This document shows, in pieces, positions 32,089 to 40,750 of a DNA stretch of 44,212 bases. The stretch comes from Candidatus Gastranaerophilales bacterium HUM_1 (lineage in GTDB: Bacteria > Cyanobacteriota > Vampirovibrionia > Gastranaerophilales > Gastranaerophilaceae). A program made the position numbers and the translations under genes. The notes beneath the pieces are model-generated. The model worked only from the letters and a program-made list of their open reading frames with translations, searched no databases and was not told where the DNA came from. The stretch lies in contig DAAY01000006.1 of assembly GCA_002103105.1 (NCBI GenBank), forward strand, positions 1-44,212, given 5' to 3'. Position 1 is the stretch's first letter; each line of letters starts with the position of its first letter.

Positions 32089-32534
32089 TTTATCCTCTTA
32101 ATATTTTGATAAATCGCATTATAAATTCTGAAAAGTTCTCTTTTCAAATTGTGCTTGACTGGCATGATGTGTTCTAAAACAACTCGTCTTGTTTTTATTA
32201 AAAATTCCCGAGCTTTTAGAGTTTTTGGAAAACATTTTTCATCTATTTCTTTATCTATTTCGTCAACTAATTTTTGGATTTCTGGATTTTTGAGTACAAG
32301 ATGTTTATTTCTAGAATAAGTTTGAGGGAAATTTACATTTACATCATCAATTATATTTCTAGATATTAACATTCCTGCTGCGGGGTTTTCTTTGCAATTT
32401 TGAAGGTACTTAGCGTAGGCTTTTATCCCTTCTTTATCTGGTCTATAATAACTATCCAGTACAAGTTGAGCTTTGTATGCATCATTTTTATACATATTTA
32501 TTTTTGTATCATTTGGTTTTGTTAAAAAAGACAT
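32085..32534 (-). CDS. Hypothetical basic soluble protein
   Basis: A 149-aa, highly charged, mainly helical protein (LVDEIDKEIDEKCFPKTLKA, REFLIKTRRVVLEHIMPVKH, NLKRELFRIYNAIYQNIKRI). No recognised domain; no membrane segment. It begins MSFLTKPNDTKINMYKNDAY. It is coupled by a four-base overlap to the small membrane-protein gene downstream, suggesting the two products act together. There is a 45-base gap to the polymerase gene upstream. Confidence 0.6.
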   Translation of the reverse strand: MSFLTKPNDTKINMYKNDAYKAQLVLDSYYRPDKEGIKAYAKYLQNCKENPAAGMLISRNIIDDVNVNFPQTYSRNKHLVLKNPEIQKLVDEIDKEIDEKCFPKTLKAREFLIKTRRVVLEHIMPVKHNLKRELFRIYNAIYQNIKRIK

Positions 32535-32579
32535 TTTTACCCCTTACTTAAACTTTAAAACTCCTAAAAATAAAATTTG

Positions 32580-33803
32580 CTACTTATTATCTTTTGAAGA
32601 TATATCATTTTTCTTTTGTAGTTTTTCTTTTTTGTAGTGAAAGCCTGTTTGTATAATATTTTTCCCGAACTTTGATTCTAAGTTATCAAAACATTTTGCT
32701 AAATTTTTCTTTTTTGTTTCAAGAGTTGTATCTGAATATAGGCTAAGCTGTTCTGTTCCTTGTTCTCCAATTTTACCTAAATATACTCCAGTACTCCTAT
32801 ATAAAATATTTGGATTGTAAATTTCTTTAAGGAGTTCAACTGCGATATTGGAAATTTCTAGCTCAAAATCTGTTGGAGAAAGTAGGTCTTGGCTTGTTGA
32901 AAATACTCTAAAATCTTTTGTCCTTAACATAACTCCAATTTGAAGGCATTTGGTTTCATACTTACGTAGTTTTCTGCAGGAAGTGTGAATATGTTTATTT
33001 AGTTCATTTTTAATGAAATTGAAATCAGATGTAAAAATTCCAAAAGCTCTTGTGTTTTGGATAGATTTTGGAATTCTTTCATCGTTAACAACAGGGGAAA
33101 CCATTCTTCCTGTTAGTTCGTGTTTCATTTCGAGTCCGTGTATCCCAATTTTTGAATCGAGCCATTTATCTTGTTTTTGAACTAGTTCTTCTGCTGTGAT
33201 AATTCCATTTTGTTTTAATCGGGTTGTTAACCTGTGACCTATCCCCCAAATTTCTTCAATTCTTGTGTTTTTAAGTTCTTTTATAATTTTTCTTTTTCCG
33301 ATTAGATAAACTCCATCTGATTTGTATTTTGCTTTATCTGAACCGAGTTTTGCGAGTGTTTTTGTTGCACTTACTCCAATTGAAACAGGAATATCAGCTT
33401 CTTCCTGAATTTTTAATTTTAAATATTTTGCGAGGCTATAATAATTCTTTTTATATAATTTTGTTAGTCCAGTGAAGTCAACAAAAGCTTCATCTATTGA
33501 ATAAACTTGAACGTATGGGCTAAAGTCTTTCAGAATACTCATAACTTCATTTGAAACTTTTGCGTAATAATCGTGGTCCGCAACTATATAGATTGCTTTT
33601 TGGTGTTCTTTTTTTGCAATAAAAAAAGGCTCTCCCATTTTTATTCCCATTTTCTTTGCTTCTTTAGAACGAGAAATAACACAGCCTTCACTGTTTGAAA
33701 GAATACAAACTGGTTGTTTTTTCAGTTTTGGATTTCTTTTTTGTTCGCACGATACAAAAAACGAATCGCAATCTACTAATGCTATAACCTTTTGTTTATT
33801 CAT
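32580..33803 (-). CDS. Y-family DNA polymerase, UmuC-like
   Basis: A 407-aa translesion polymerase. It matches UmuC/Pol V rather than DinB in the fingers region LSNSEGCVISRSKEAKKMGI and KMGEPFFIAKK. Catalytic acids are D11 (VDCDSFF) and D104-E105 in SIDEAFVDFTG, with the helix-hairpin-helix at ELVQKQDKW/IEEIWGIGHRL and a little-finger domain after about 240. Near the C-terminus QLSLY resembles a sliding-clamp-binding motif (QLxLF). There is no umuD-like gene beside it. A promoter TTGACT-17-AATACT lies only six bases before the ATG, so the mRNA may be leaderless; no LexA box is recognised. It is divergent from the four-domain GntR-like regulator. Confidence 0.9.
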   Translation of the reverse strand: MNKQKVIALVDCDSFFVSCEQKRNPKLKKQPVCILSNSEGCVISRSKEAKKMGIKMGEPFFIAKKEHQKAIYIVADHDYYAKVSNEVMSILKDFSPYVQVYSIDEAFVDFTGLTKLYKKNYYSLAKYLKLKIQEEADIPVSIGVSATKTLAKLGSDKAKYKSDGVYLIGKRKIIKELKNTRIEEIWGIGHRLTTRLKQNGIITAEELVQKQDKWLDSKIGIHGLEMKHELTGRMVSPVVNDERIPKSIQNTRAFGIFTSDFNFIKNELNKHIHTSCRKLRKYETKCLQIGVMLRTKDFRVFSTSQDLLSPTDFELEISNIAVELLKEIYNPNILYRSTGVYLGKIGEQGTEQLSLYSDTTLETKKKNLAKCFDNLESKFGKNIIQTGFHYKKEKLQKKNDISSKDNK

Positions 33804-33809
33804 AGTTTA

Positions 33810-33838
33810 AGTATTTATCATCTTTATGTCTTAGTCAA
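33810..33838 (-). promoter_or_regulatory. Promoter candidate of the Y-family polymerase gene
   Basis: On the minus strand TTGACT (33838-33833), 17-bp spacer, AATACT (33815-33810), then TAAACT and the ATG at 33803. A leaderless transcript is implied if this is correct. Confidence 0.45.
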
Positions 33839-33887
33839 ATCAATTTCAATCTTCGTAATAAAACTATATAATTTGGCAAAAAATATC

Positions 33888-33916
33888 TTGCTGTTTTTTT
33901 ACACATAGTATATTAT
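33888..33916 (+). promoter_or_regulatory. Promoter candidate of the four-winged-helix regulator
   Basis: TTGCTG (33888-33893), 17-bp spacer, TATTAT (33911-33916). Leader of about 20 nt to the ATG. Confidence 0.45.
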
Positions 33917-33940
33917 TAAATTTGAAAGTAGGTAGAAGAA

Positions 33941-35113
33941 ATGAAATCTAAAAACGAAAAATATATTTATCCACAAAAGTCAAAATTAAGACAAATCAGT
34001 ATTGCTGATATAGATGTGGAACTTCCAGATTTGAAAAATATCTTTGAACCAAAAGCGGTTGTTATTGCAAAGTGGATGTGTTCTTGGATTGAACAAGGTT
34101 TGAAATCTGGAAAGATTTTAGTGAATGATGTAATTCCTTCTAAGGCTGATTTTGCGTATCTTTTAGGTGTTAGTGTTGGTACAATGCAAAATTCTTTCAG
34201 ACAAATAGAAGATTTGGGTTATGTCGAGTCAAAACAATGTGTAGGAACTCTTGTTCGTGATTATACAAAGCCTTCTTCAAATGTTAGAAAATTAACTTCA
34301 AAAAGAGAATTAGCCGCTGAAGCTATTAAAAGATATATTTTGTCAGATGGATTTAAAAAAGGTTCAAAAATCCCATCATCAAGAACAATTTCGACTATAA
34401 TTAACTTTTCTCCAAATACAACTAGAATGGCATTGGATTACTTAGCTTATCAAGGTATTCTTGAACATATGTGCCAAAATCCAAAAGACCAAGGCTGGAG
34501 AGTTGTGACTGTTGATTTTGAACTTAAACCAGTTGTAAAACCTTCTGAAACTGAAACTTTAGTTGATATGGTTGTTAAGGACTTGGAAAAATATATCAAT
34601 GGAAATTTAAAAATAGGAGATAAAATGCCTTCTCATTCCGTTTTAGCAAATGCATTGAAAACAAGTGTTAAAACTGTTCATGATGCGTTGAAAGTTTTGA
34701 TTGATAGAGGAATATTACTTCCTAGAAGAGGTCGTTATGGTACATCTGTAATCAAACTTCCAAATTCTTCCGCTTCTTCATTCAAACCAGAAACGTCAAT
34801 ATTTGCATCTGCTCAAGAAACGGCATTTTATCATTACGAAAAAACTCAAAATCATTTGAAAAAAATGATTGCACAAGATTATGAAATTGGGGATAAATTA
34901 CCTTCAATTTTAGAATTGTCAAAAAGTTTAGATTTAAGCCCAAATACAATTAGAAAAGCTTTTCATAACCTTGCAAAAGAAGGATATTTAGTTTTTTCAA
35001 GAGGTCGTTATGGTGGAACATTTGTAATTGATATTCCAGAAATTGAATCTCAAACATTCAAATGGCTTGCTGTTAACCCTGCTTTTGCGAAAGAATATCA
35101 AACAGAAAATTAA
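33941..35113 (+). CDS. Regulator with four tandem GntR-type winged-helix domains
   Basis: A 390-aa soluble protein that by eye is four GntR-like winged helices and almost nothing else: about 38-107 (VIPSKADFAYLLGVSVGTMQ), 121-190 (KIPSSRTISTIINFSPNTTR), 205-272 (KMPSHSVLANALKTSVKTVH) and 293-364 (KLPSILELSKSLDLSPNTIR). Each repeats the pattern G-x-[KL]-[IML]-PS...[LI]...[ST]xx-T-[MIV]...L...G-[YI], and the last two share the wing RGRYG. Ordinary GntR regulators have one such domain plus a ligand-binding domain; none is visible here. A DNA-binding architectural or regulatory protein reading a long or repeated operator is inferred. The site AGGTAGAAGAA lies before the ATG. It is divergent from the UmuC-type polymerase; whether it controls it is unknown. 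Confidence 0.8.
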   Translation: MKSKNEKYIYPQKSKLRQISIADIDVELPDLKNIFEPKAVVIAKWMCSWIEQGLKSGKILVNDVIPSKADFAYLLGVSVGTMQNSFRQIEDLGYVESKQCVGTLVRDYTKPSSNVRKLTSKRELAAEAIKRYILSDGFKKGSKIPSSRTISTIINFSPNTTRMALDYLAYQGILEHMCQNPKDQGWRVVTVDFELKPVVKPSETETLVDMVVKDLEKYINGNLKIGDKMPSHSVLANALKTSVKTVHDALKVLIDRGILLPRRGRYGTSVIKLPNSSASSFKPETSIFASAQETAFYHYEKTQNHLKKMIAQDYEIGDKLPSILELSKSLDLSPNTIRKAFHNLAKEGYLVFSRGRYGGTFVIDIPEIESQTFKWLAVNPAFAKEYQTEN

Positions 35114-35131
35114 GTAAGTGTAGTATTAACA

Positions 35132-35839
35132 ATGACAGAAATGACTTTTTACCCAGTTAATAACAATATAAATATACAATCTAGTAGTGTTTTTAATTCT
35201 TATTTACCTCGCAAAAACACGGAATTTTCATCGAAAACTAATTATAGGGTAAGATCTTATAACCGTGATATTTCTAAGGAAGATAAGACAAAAGCTCTTA
35301 TTGGTTCAACAATTGGTACTATTATTCCAATTTTATTTATGATGAAAAAACAAAATGTGAAAAATCCATTAAAATTAAAATATGGAATGTGGGATATGAT
35401 AAATACTGCTGCGGGTTCAATTATTGGAGGCGTAGGTCTTGGGCTAATTGGAGAGAAAAAAGAGGTTCAAAAGAATAGATTAAAAGAGGGATTGTTCCAA
35501 TTTATGAATGCATCTATTCCAACTTGGATAGTTGGAGGAGTTGTTAGTCTTTGTGAAAACAGTGAAAAATATAACAATAAATGGAATAAAATCTTATCTG
35601 TTGCTGGTGGCCTTTTGGTCGGAATGTATGGCTCTGCTGCATTGTCAAATTTGATAACCGATCCTAAAGATAAATACCCAGATAGAAAACTTTCTGCAAA
35701 AGATGCCTTAGCTAACATTGATGATGGTATCGGTGCTCTTGCTTTGGCAAAATTCCCAATAATCGAAAAATTAAATATCGGAAGATTTTTACCAATTATT
35801 TATACTGCTTGCGGATATCGAGCTGGACAAAGTAATTAG
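35132..35839 (+). CDS. Glycine-rich membrane protein
   Basis: A 235-aa product with a polar N-terminus of about 55 residues (MTEMTFYPVNNNINIQSSSV; NTEFSSKTNYRVRSYNRDIS), then several Gly-rich hydrophobic segments: ALIGSTIGTIIPILFMMKK, MINTAAGSIIGGVGLGLIGE, ASIPTWIVGGVVSLC and LSVAGGLLVGMYGSAALSNL. It lies 18 bases after the four-winged-helix gene on the same strand, so it may be co-transcribed. No family recognised. An alternative start is the ATG three codons downstream. Confidence 0.7.
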   Translation: MTEMTFYPVNNNINIQSSSVFNSYLPRKNTEFSSKTNYRVRSYNRDISKEDKTKALIGSTIGTIIPILFMMKKQNVKNPLKLKYGMWDMINTAAGSIIGGVGLGLIGEKKEVQKNRLKEGLFQFMNASIPTWIVGGVVSLCENSEKYNNKWNKILSVAGGLLVGMYGSAALSNLITDPKDKYPDRKLSAKDALANIDDGIGALALAKFPIIEKLNIGRFLPIIYTACGYRAGQSN

Positions 35840-35936
35840 GTTGCGAATATTTTTAATTGTAAATAATGCTCAATATTTTTGACATGCTCCTACTTGTCCT
35901 GCAATAATAGAATATACGCTATACTCGGGTAGAAAT

Positions 35937-38900
35937 ATGTACATAAAGCAGTTAGAAATAGATAATTTTAAATCATTTGCAAATAAGACAGACATCCCCC
36001 TCTTGAGAGGTTTTACGACGGTTTCTGGTCCAAATGGGTCAGGAAAAAGTAATATTATTGATAGTGTGATGTTTGCACTTGGTCTTAGGACTGGTAGTGC
36101 ATTACGTATTGAAAACTTGTCAGATTTTATTACGACTTTCAATAATAAAAATGAAGCTTCTGTAAAAGTTATATTTGGAGATGTCGATGGTGCTGGCGAA
36201 TTGTCTGTGATGCGTCGTATTAGAAAGACTAATCAAGGATATGCGAGTACTTATTATTTGAATGATAAGATTGATACATTGACAAATATCCGTAGTATTT
36301 TAGAAAAATATAATATTACTCCTAATAGTTATAATGTTATGATGCAAGGTGACGTTACTAGTATTGTAATGTGCTCTTCTAAAGTTCGTCGTGGCATTAT
36401 TGACGAGATTGCTGGAGTTGCTGATTTTGATAGACGAATAGATCAGGCAACAAATGAATTAAAAACTGTTGAACAACGTGTTGAAGCTGCTTCGTTAATT
36501 CTTACTGAAGTTGAAAAAACTTTAGAACAATTGAAGGCAGAACGAGAAGTTGCTTTGAAGTATAAAAAGTTGCAAGAAGAAAAATCTGGGCTTGAATCTC
36601 AAGTTAGTACTGTAAAATTCTTTGACTTGAGAAGAAATTTAGAACTTGCTCATGATAACATTCTTCAATCTAATAAAAAACTTAAAGAAGAACAGTTAAA
36701 CAAAAAAGATTTAGATGAAAAAATTAAACTTATAACTGAAAAATATAAAGAACTTGATGCGAAGTTAAAAGAACAAGGTGAGGATGAACGTAACAAATTA
36801 AAAGATTCTCAAAGTAATTTGTCTGCACGGATTCAAACAAAGAAAAACGCAATTGATTATTCTCAAACTCAAATTCAAAAAGGTTTGCAATCAATTGAAA
36901 ACGCAAAAAATGGTATTGAATCTTACAAAAAGAAAATTGAAGATGAAAGACTTAATATAAAACTTTCGCATGACAAAATTGGTATTATTGAAACTCAATT
37001 AAAAGAGAAAAAGGCTGAATTAGCTAAAAAATTAGAAGATATTTCTGGATTGAGTTCTACGGCTGATAAATACATTCAAGAACGTAATGATGTTTCTCGT
37101 TCATTAGACTCTTTAAAAGACAAAGATAATGAACTTTTAAAGACTTCTTTACCTAAAGAAAGCGAGTTAAAAACTCTAAAAAAAGAAATAGAAGATGCAA
37201 AATTGTTCGTTGAGAATGCCGAAAAGGCAAAAGCTAATTTTGGCGATACAAAGTCTTTAAAAGAAATGCAAGTTTCTGATTTAAAAAAAGAGATGGACGA
37301 ATTGAAAGAAATTCAGACCTCTACGATGAAAGAACTTGATGATGCTAAAACTTCTATCGAAGATTTCGATCACGATTTGAGGGCTGCTCTTCGCAGATTC
37401 TCAGAAATGGAAGCTCAGAGAAGAGTTATGTCGGCATCTGGTTCTTCTTTACCAATTACAACCGTTATGAATGCGAATTTAGAAGGCGTTCACGCTCCTT
37501 TAATGCAATTAGGTACAGTAGATGAAGAGTATTCTTTAGCTCTAGATGTTGCATTTGGAGGACGACTTGCTCATATTGTTGTTGATGATCCGCATGCAGC
37601 GTATATTGCAATGGAATTATTAAATTCTTCAAAATCTGGTAGAGCAACTTTCATTCCTTTGAACAAAATTAAAAAAGCTCCAACAAAACTTCAATTGCCG
37701 AAAAATAGAGGAGTTATCGATTTTGCGATAAACTTAGTTGATTTTGAAGATATTTATTTAGATGCGTTTTTCTATGCAGTTGGCGACACTTTGATTGTTG
37801 AGGATGCTGAGTCTGCTGAACCATTGATGGGTAAGTATAGAATGGTTACTTTAGATGGTAAGTTGTATGAAAAATCTTCTGCTATTACAGGTGGTTATGT
37901 TAAAAAATCAATGTTCGGCTTTGGACAAAATGATGATAAAGAGCTTGAACGTGCAAAATCTAAATTGGATGATTTGCAAAAGAAATATGATCAAGCTTGT
38001 ATAAAGCGTAAAGAGTTGGAAGATAAGTTGGATAAAATTCGTGTTTCTTATTCAAATTCTTCTACTGAATATTCAAAAGCGAAGATTGAATTGTCAAATA
38101 TGACCTCTCAGTTTGAAAATAGTCAAAATTTACTTGAAACAAAGAGAACTTTTATTTCTGAGAATGAACCAAAAATTGATAAGTTAAATGCTGAGCTTGA
38201 TAAAATTGAGCTTAAACGAGTTGAGTTGGCTGATGAAATTCAAAAATCACAAGATAAGTTAGCCGAACTTGATAGTTTGCTTAATGACAAAGATTTAAAA
38301 GACTTGAAAGAAAAAACACAAGGTATTGAGGATGAAATTCGTCATTTGAATACAAATTTGATGAATGTAAATAGTGAAATTCAAAGTTTTGAAAACACTA
38401 TCAAATTTAACGAACAATTGATTACATCAAAACAGGATGATATTAAGAATACTTTGAAGAATAACGAATCCTTAGAAAAAGATCAGGAAACTTGTAAGGC
38501 TGAAATCGTTCAATTAGAGGAACAATTAAATATCCTATCTGATAAAATTGCTGTAATTGATGAAAAAATTGGTGAACTTGTGAAACAGAAAGACGAAATT
38601 CATAATAGTCTGGTTGAATTGCAAACCAATAGTGCAGTCAAAGCATCCGAAATTGATAGAATTAATGAACAGATAGAATCCTTCAAGGCTAGACGTCGTG
38701 AACTAGAACCTCAATTGAAAGAAGCTTCTGAAGTTTTGACAAATTCTGGTGTTGATGTTGAAAAATTAGAACCTGTTCAAATATCAATTGATGAATTGAA
38801 TGCAAAAATTCAACGGCTTGATAAGAGAATGCAAGAACTTGGGGATGTAAATATGCGTGCAATTGTTTCTTATGAAGAAAAGGCGGCACGTAAAGAAGAA

Positions 38901-39449
38901 CTTGATACTCAAATTAATACTTTATCTACTGAACGTCAATCTATTTTAGATAAGATGAATGGTTTTGAGCAACAGAAAAAAGAAGCATTTATGACTACTT
39001 TTACAGCCATAAATGAAAACTTCAAAGATATTTATCACCAATTATCTGAAGGTGAAGGTCGTTTGATTTTAGAAAATGAAAAAGACCCTCTTTCTGCTGG
39101 AATGACAATTGAAGCAAAACCAAGAGATAAAACTTCTAATAACAAGTTAGGTGCTTTATCAGGCGGAGAAAAAGCGTTAACAGCTCTTGCATTAGTATTT
39201 TCTATTCAGAAATATCTTCCAGCTCCGTTTTATGCCCTAGATGAGGTTGATGCAAGTTTAGATACAATGAACGTTGAAAGAATTGCTGATATGGTAAAAA
39301 AACAATCTGCGGATACTCAGTTTATTGTAGTTAGTCACCGCCGTCCAATGATTGAAGCTGCAAGTAGAACAATTGGTGTTACTCAAAAAGAAAAAGGTAA
39401 AACAAAAGTTACAGGTGTTAAACTAAGAGAAGACAATGATGAACAATAA
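35937..39449 (+). CDS. smc: Chromosome segregation ATPase SMC
   Basis: A 1170-aa condensin ATPase. Walker A GPNGSGKSNIIDSVMFALG is at 31-49, and the N-terminal coiled coil runs from about 170 to 480. The hinge domain lies near 500-660 (SLALDVAFGGRLAHIVVDDP; VDFEDIYLDAFFYAVGDTLI), then the returning coiled coil. The C-terminal ABC signature LSGGEKALTALALVF and the Walker B ALDEVDASLD follow. The size is normal. The ATG is preceded by GGGTAG and a good -10, TATACT, with no clear -35. It overlaps scpA by 14 bases and leads a scpA-scpB-metallopeptidase operon. The product folds chromosomes in the cytoplasm. Confidence 0.96.
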   Translation: MYIKQLEIDNFKSFANKTDIPLLRGFTTVSGPNGSGKSNIIDSVMFALGLRTGSALRIENLSDFITTFNNKNEASVKVIFGDVDGAGELSVMRRIRKTNQGYASTYYLNDKIDTLTNIRSILEKYNITPNSYNVMMQGDVTSIVMCSSKVRRGIIDEIAGVADFDRRIDQATNELKTVEQRVEAASLILTEVEKTLEQLKAEREVALKYKKLQEEKSGLESQVSTVKFFDLRRNLELAHDNILQSNKKLKEEQLNKKDLDEKIKLITEKYKELDAKLKEQGEDERNKLKDSQSNLSARIQTKKNAIDYSQTQIQKGLQSIENAKNGIESYKKKIEDERLNIKLSHDKIGIIETQLKEKKAELAKKLEDISGLSSTADKYIQERNDVSRSLDSLKDKDNELLKTSLPKESELKTLKKEIEDAKLFVENAEKAKANFGDTKSLKEMQVSDLKKEMDELKEIQTSTMKELDDAKTSIEDFDHDLRAALRRFSEMEAQRRVMSASGSSLPITTVMNANLEGVHAPLMQLGTVDEEYSLALDVAFGGRLAHIVVDDPHAAYIAMELLNSSKSGRATFIPLNKIKKAPTKLQLPKNRGVIDFAINLVDFEDIYLDAFFYAVGDTLIVEDAESAEPLMGKYRMVTLDGKLYEKSSAITGGYVKKSMFGFGQNDDKELERAKSKLDDLQKKYDQACIKRKELEDKLDKIRVSYSNSSTEYSKAKIELSNMTSQFENSQNLLETKRTFISENEPKIDKLNAELDKIELKRVELADEIQKSQDKLAELDSLLNDKDLKDLKEKTQGIEDEIRHLNTNLMNVNSEIQSFENTIKFNEQLITSKQDDIKNTLKNNESLEKDQETCKAEIVQLEEQLNILSDKIAVIDEKIGELVKQKDEIHNSLVELQTNSAVKASEIDRINEQIESFKARRRELEPQLKEASEVLTNSGVDVEKLEPVQISIDELNAKIQRLDKRMQELGDVNMRAIVSYEEKAARKEELDTQINTLSTERQSILDKMNGFEQQKKEAFMTTFTAINENFKDIYHQLSEGEGRLILENEKDPLSAGMTIEAKPRDKTSNNKLGALSGGEKALTALALVFSIQKYLPAPFYALDEVDASLDTMNVERIADMVKKQSADTQFIVVSHRRPMIEAASRTIGVTQKEKGKTKVTGVKLREDNDEQ

Positions 39450-40260
39450 TCTTATAAATGCTGAAGATTTAGAATCTTCTATATTAGGTGAAAATAAGGA
39501 ATTCGATTCCAATGATGGTATCGGGATTCTTGTTGATATGGCAAAACAAGGTAAGATTGACCCTTGGCATATTGATATTCTTGATGTAACTGAAAAATAT
39601 CTTCAACGTATGATTGAATTGAAATCTCTTAATTTAAGGGTTGCATCTAGAACTCTTTTGTTTGCTTCAATTTTGTGCCGTTTGCAATCAAATGTTCTTG
39701 CGGGGTTATCTCTAGAGGATTTTAAAGATGAACCTCAAGATGATGTTATATATGACGATGATGGGTTTATTGTTGAATACCCTGAAGATAGTGAGTTTAT
39801 CCCTACAAGTAACGTTGTAAGTTTTGATGAAGCTCTTCAAAGAAGAACAAGTATTCGATTAAATCGTAACCGTGTTGTAACATTGAAGGATTTGATTAAA
39901 CAGTTAGAGTTTTATGAAAAACTAGAAAAAAGGGCATCTATTAAAAGTGCACACGAAAGAGCAAAACGCCATGTTAGAAACTATTCTCGTTTAACTCCAG
40001 AAGAAATTGTTTCAATGGCTCACGAAGAATATATTGAAGAAGCTGTTTTAAAGCTAAAAGATAATTTGGAACAAATTTTTGCTCGTGAAGACAAAATTGA
40101 ATTAAATGAGTTAACTATGCTCGGAATGGATAAAATTAGTGCGTATTTGGCATTACTATTCTTGAGTAGAGATACAGATTATGAGTTAGAACAAAAAGAG
40201 TTCTATTCTGATTTATATGTAGTAAAAGGCGGTAAAAAAGATGCAGAATCTGAAGTCTAG
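39436..40260 (+). CDS. scpA: Segregation and condensation protein A
   Basis: A 274-aa kleisin that bridges SMC heads. The N-terminal part GILVDMAKQGKIDPWHIDIL, then DVTEKYLQRMIELKSLNLRV and ASRTLLFASILCRLQSNVLA, is the ScpA helical core; the C-terminal winged-helix part is about 200-270 (KIELNELTMLGMDKISAYLA). The usual EGPLDLLL phrase is replaced by DSNDGIGILVD, so the N-terminus is slightly divergent. Coupled to smc (14-base overlap) and to scpB (20-base overlap). Confidence 0.9.
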   Translation: MMNNNLINAEDLESSILGENKEFDSNDGIGILVDMAKQGKIDPWHIDILDVTEKYLQRMIELKSLNLRVASRTLLFASILCRLQSNVLAGLSLEDFKDEPQDDVIYDDDGFIVEYPEDSEFIPTSNVVSFDEALQRRTSIRLNRNRVVTLKDLIKQLEFYEKLEKRASIKSAHERAKRHVRNYSRLTPEEIVSMAHEEYIEEAVLKLKDNLEQIFAREDKIELNELTMLGMDKISAYLALLFLSRDTDYELEQKEFYSDLYVVKGGKKDAESEV

Positions 40261-40750
40261 AATTGAAGCCGTTCTTTTTGTTACGGCAAAAGCTTTGTCA
40301 TTAGAAGAAATTGCAACATATTTGGATGTTGAACCAGAAGAAATTGAAGAATCTATTTTGGAATTGATTATGGATTATGCTTCAAGAGATGGAGCTTTAG
40401 AAATTGATGATGAAAATGGTTATATTTTGCAGGTAAAAGAGGATTATTCTGATATTGTTGAAAAGATTTGTCCGATTGATTTGTCACCTGCGGTTTTGAG
40501 AACATTACTTGTAATTGCTTTGAAAGAACCTATTCGTCAGACAGAGTTAGTGAGATTGCGTTCTGCGGCTTATGAACATGTCGCTGAATTGGTTGAAAAG
40601 GGCTTAGTTTCAAAACATAAAGATAAAAATTGTAGAAGTATCAATGTGAAGACAACGGCTAAATTTGCTGAATATTTTAAATTGAAAGGCGATACGAGAG
40701 CTTTGGCTCAGCAGTTGGAAAAAGATTTGGCGGAAAAGAATAATGCGTAA
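40241..40750 (+). CDS. scpB: Segregation and condensation protein B
   Basis: A 169-aa partner of ScpA with two winged-helix domains: SRIEAVLFVTAKALSLEEIA at the N-terminus and LRTLLVIALKEPIRQTELVR with LVEKGLVSKHKDK in the second. This is the standard ScpB pattern. It overlaps scpA by 20 bases and the next gene by eight. It completes the SMC-ScpA-ScpB complex, which loads and organises replicated chromosomes. Confidence 0.9.
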   Translation: MQNLKSRIEAVLFVTAKALSLEEIATYLDVEPEEIEESILELIMDYASRDGALEIDDENGYILQVKEDYSDIVEKICPIDLSPAVLRTLLVIALKEPIRQTELVRLRSAAYEHVAELVEKGLVSKHKDKNCRSINVKTTAKFAEYFKLKGDTRALAQQLEKDLAEKNNA

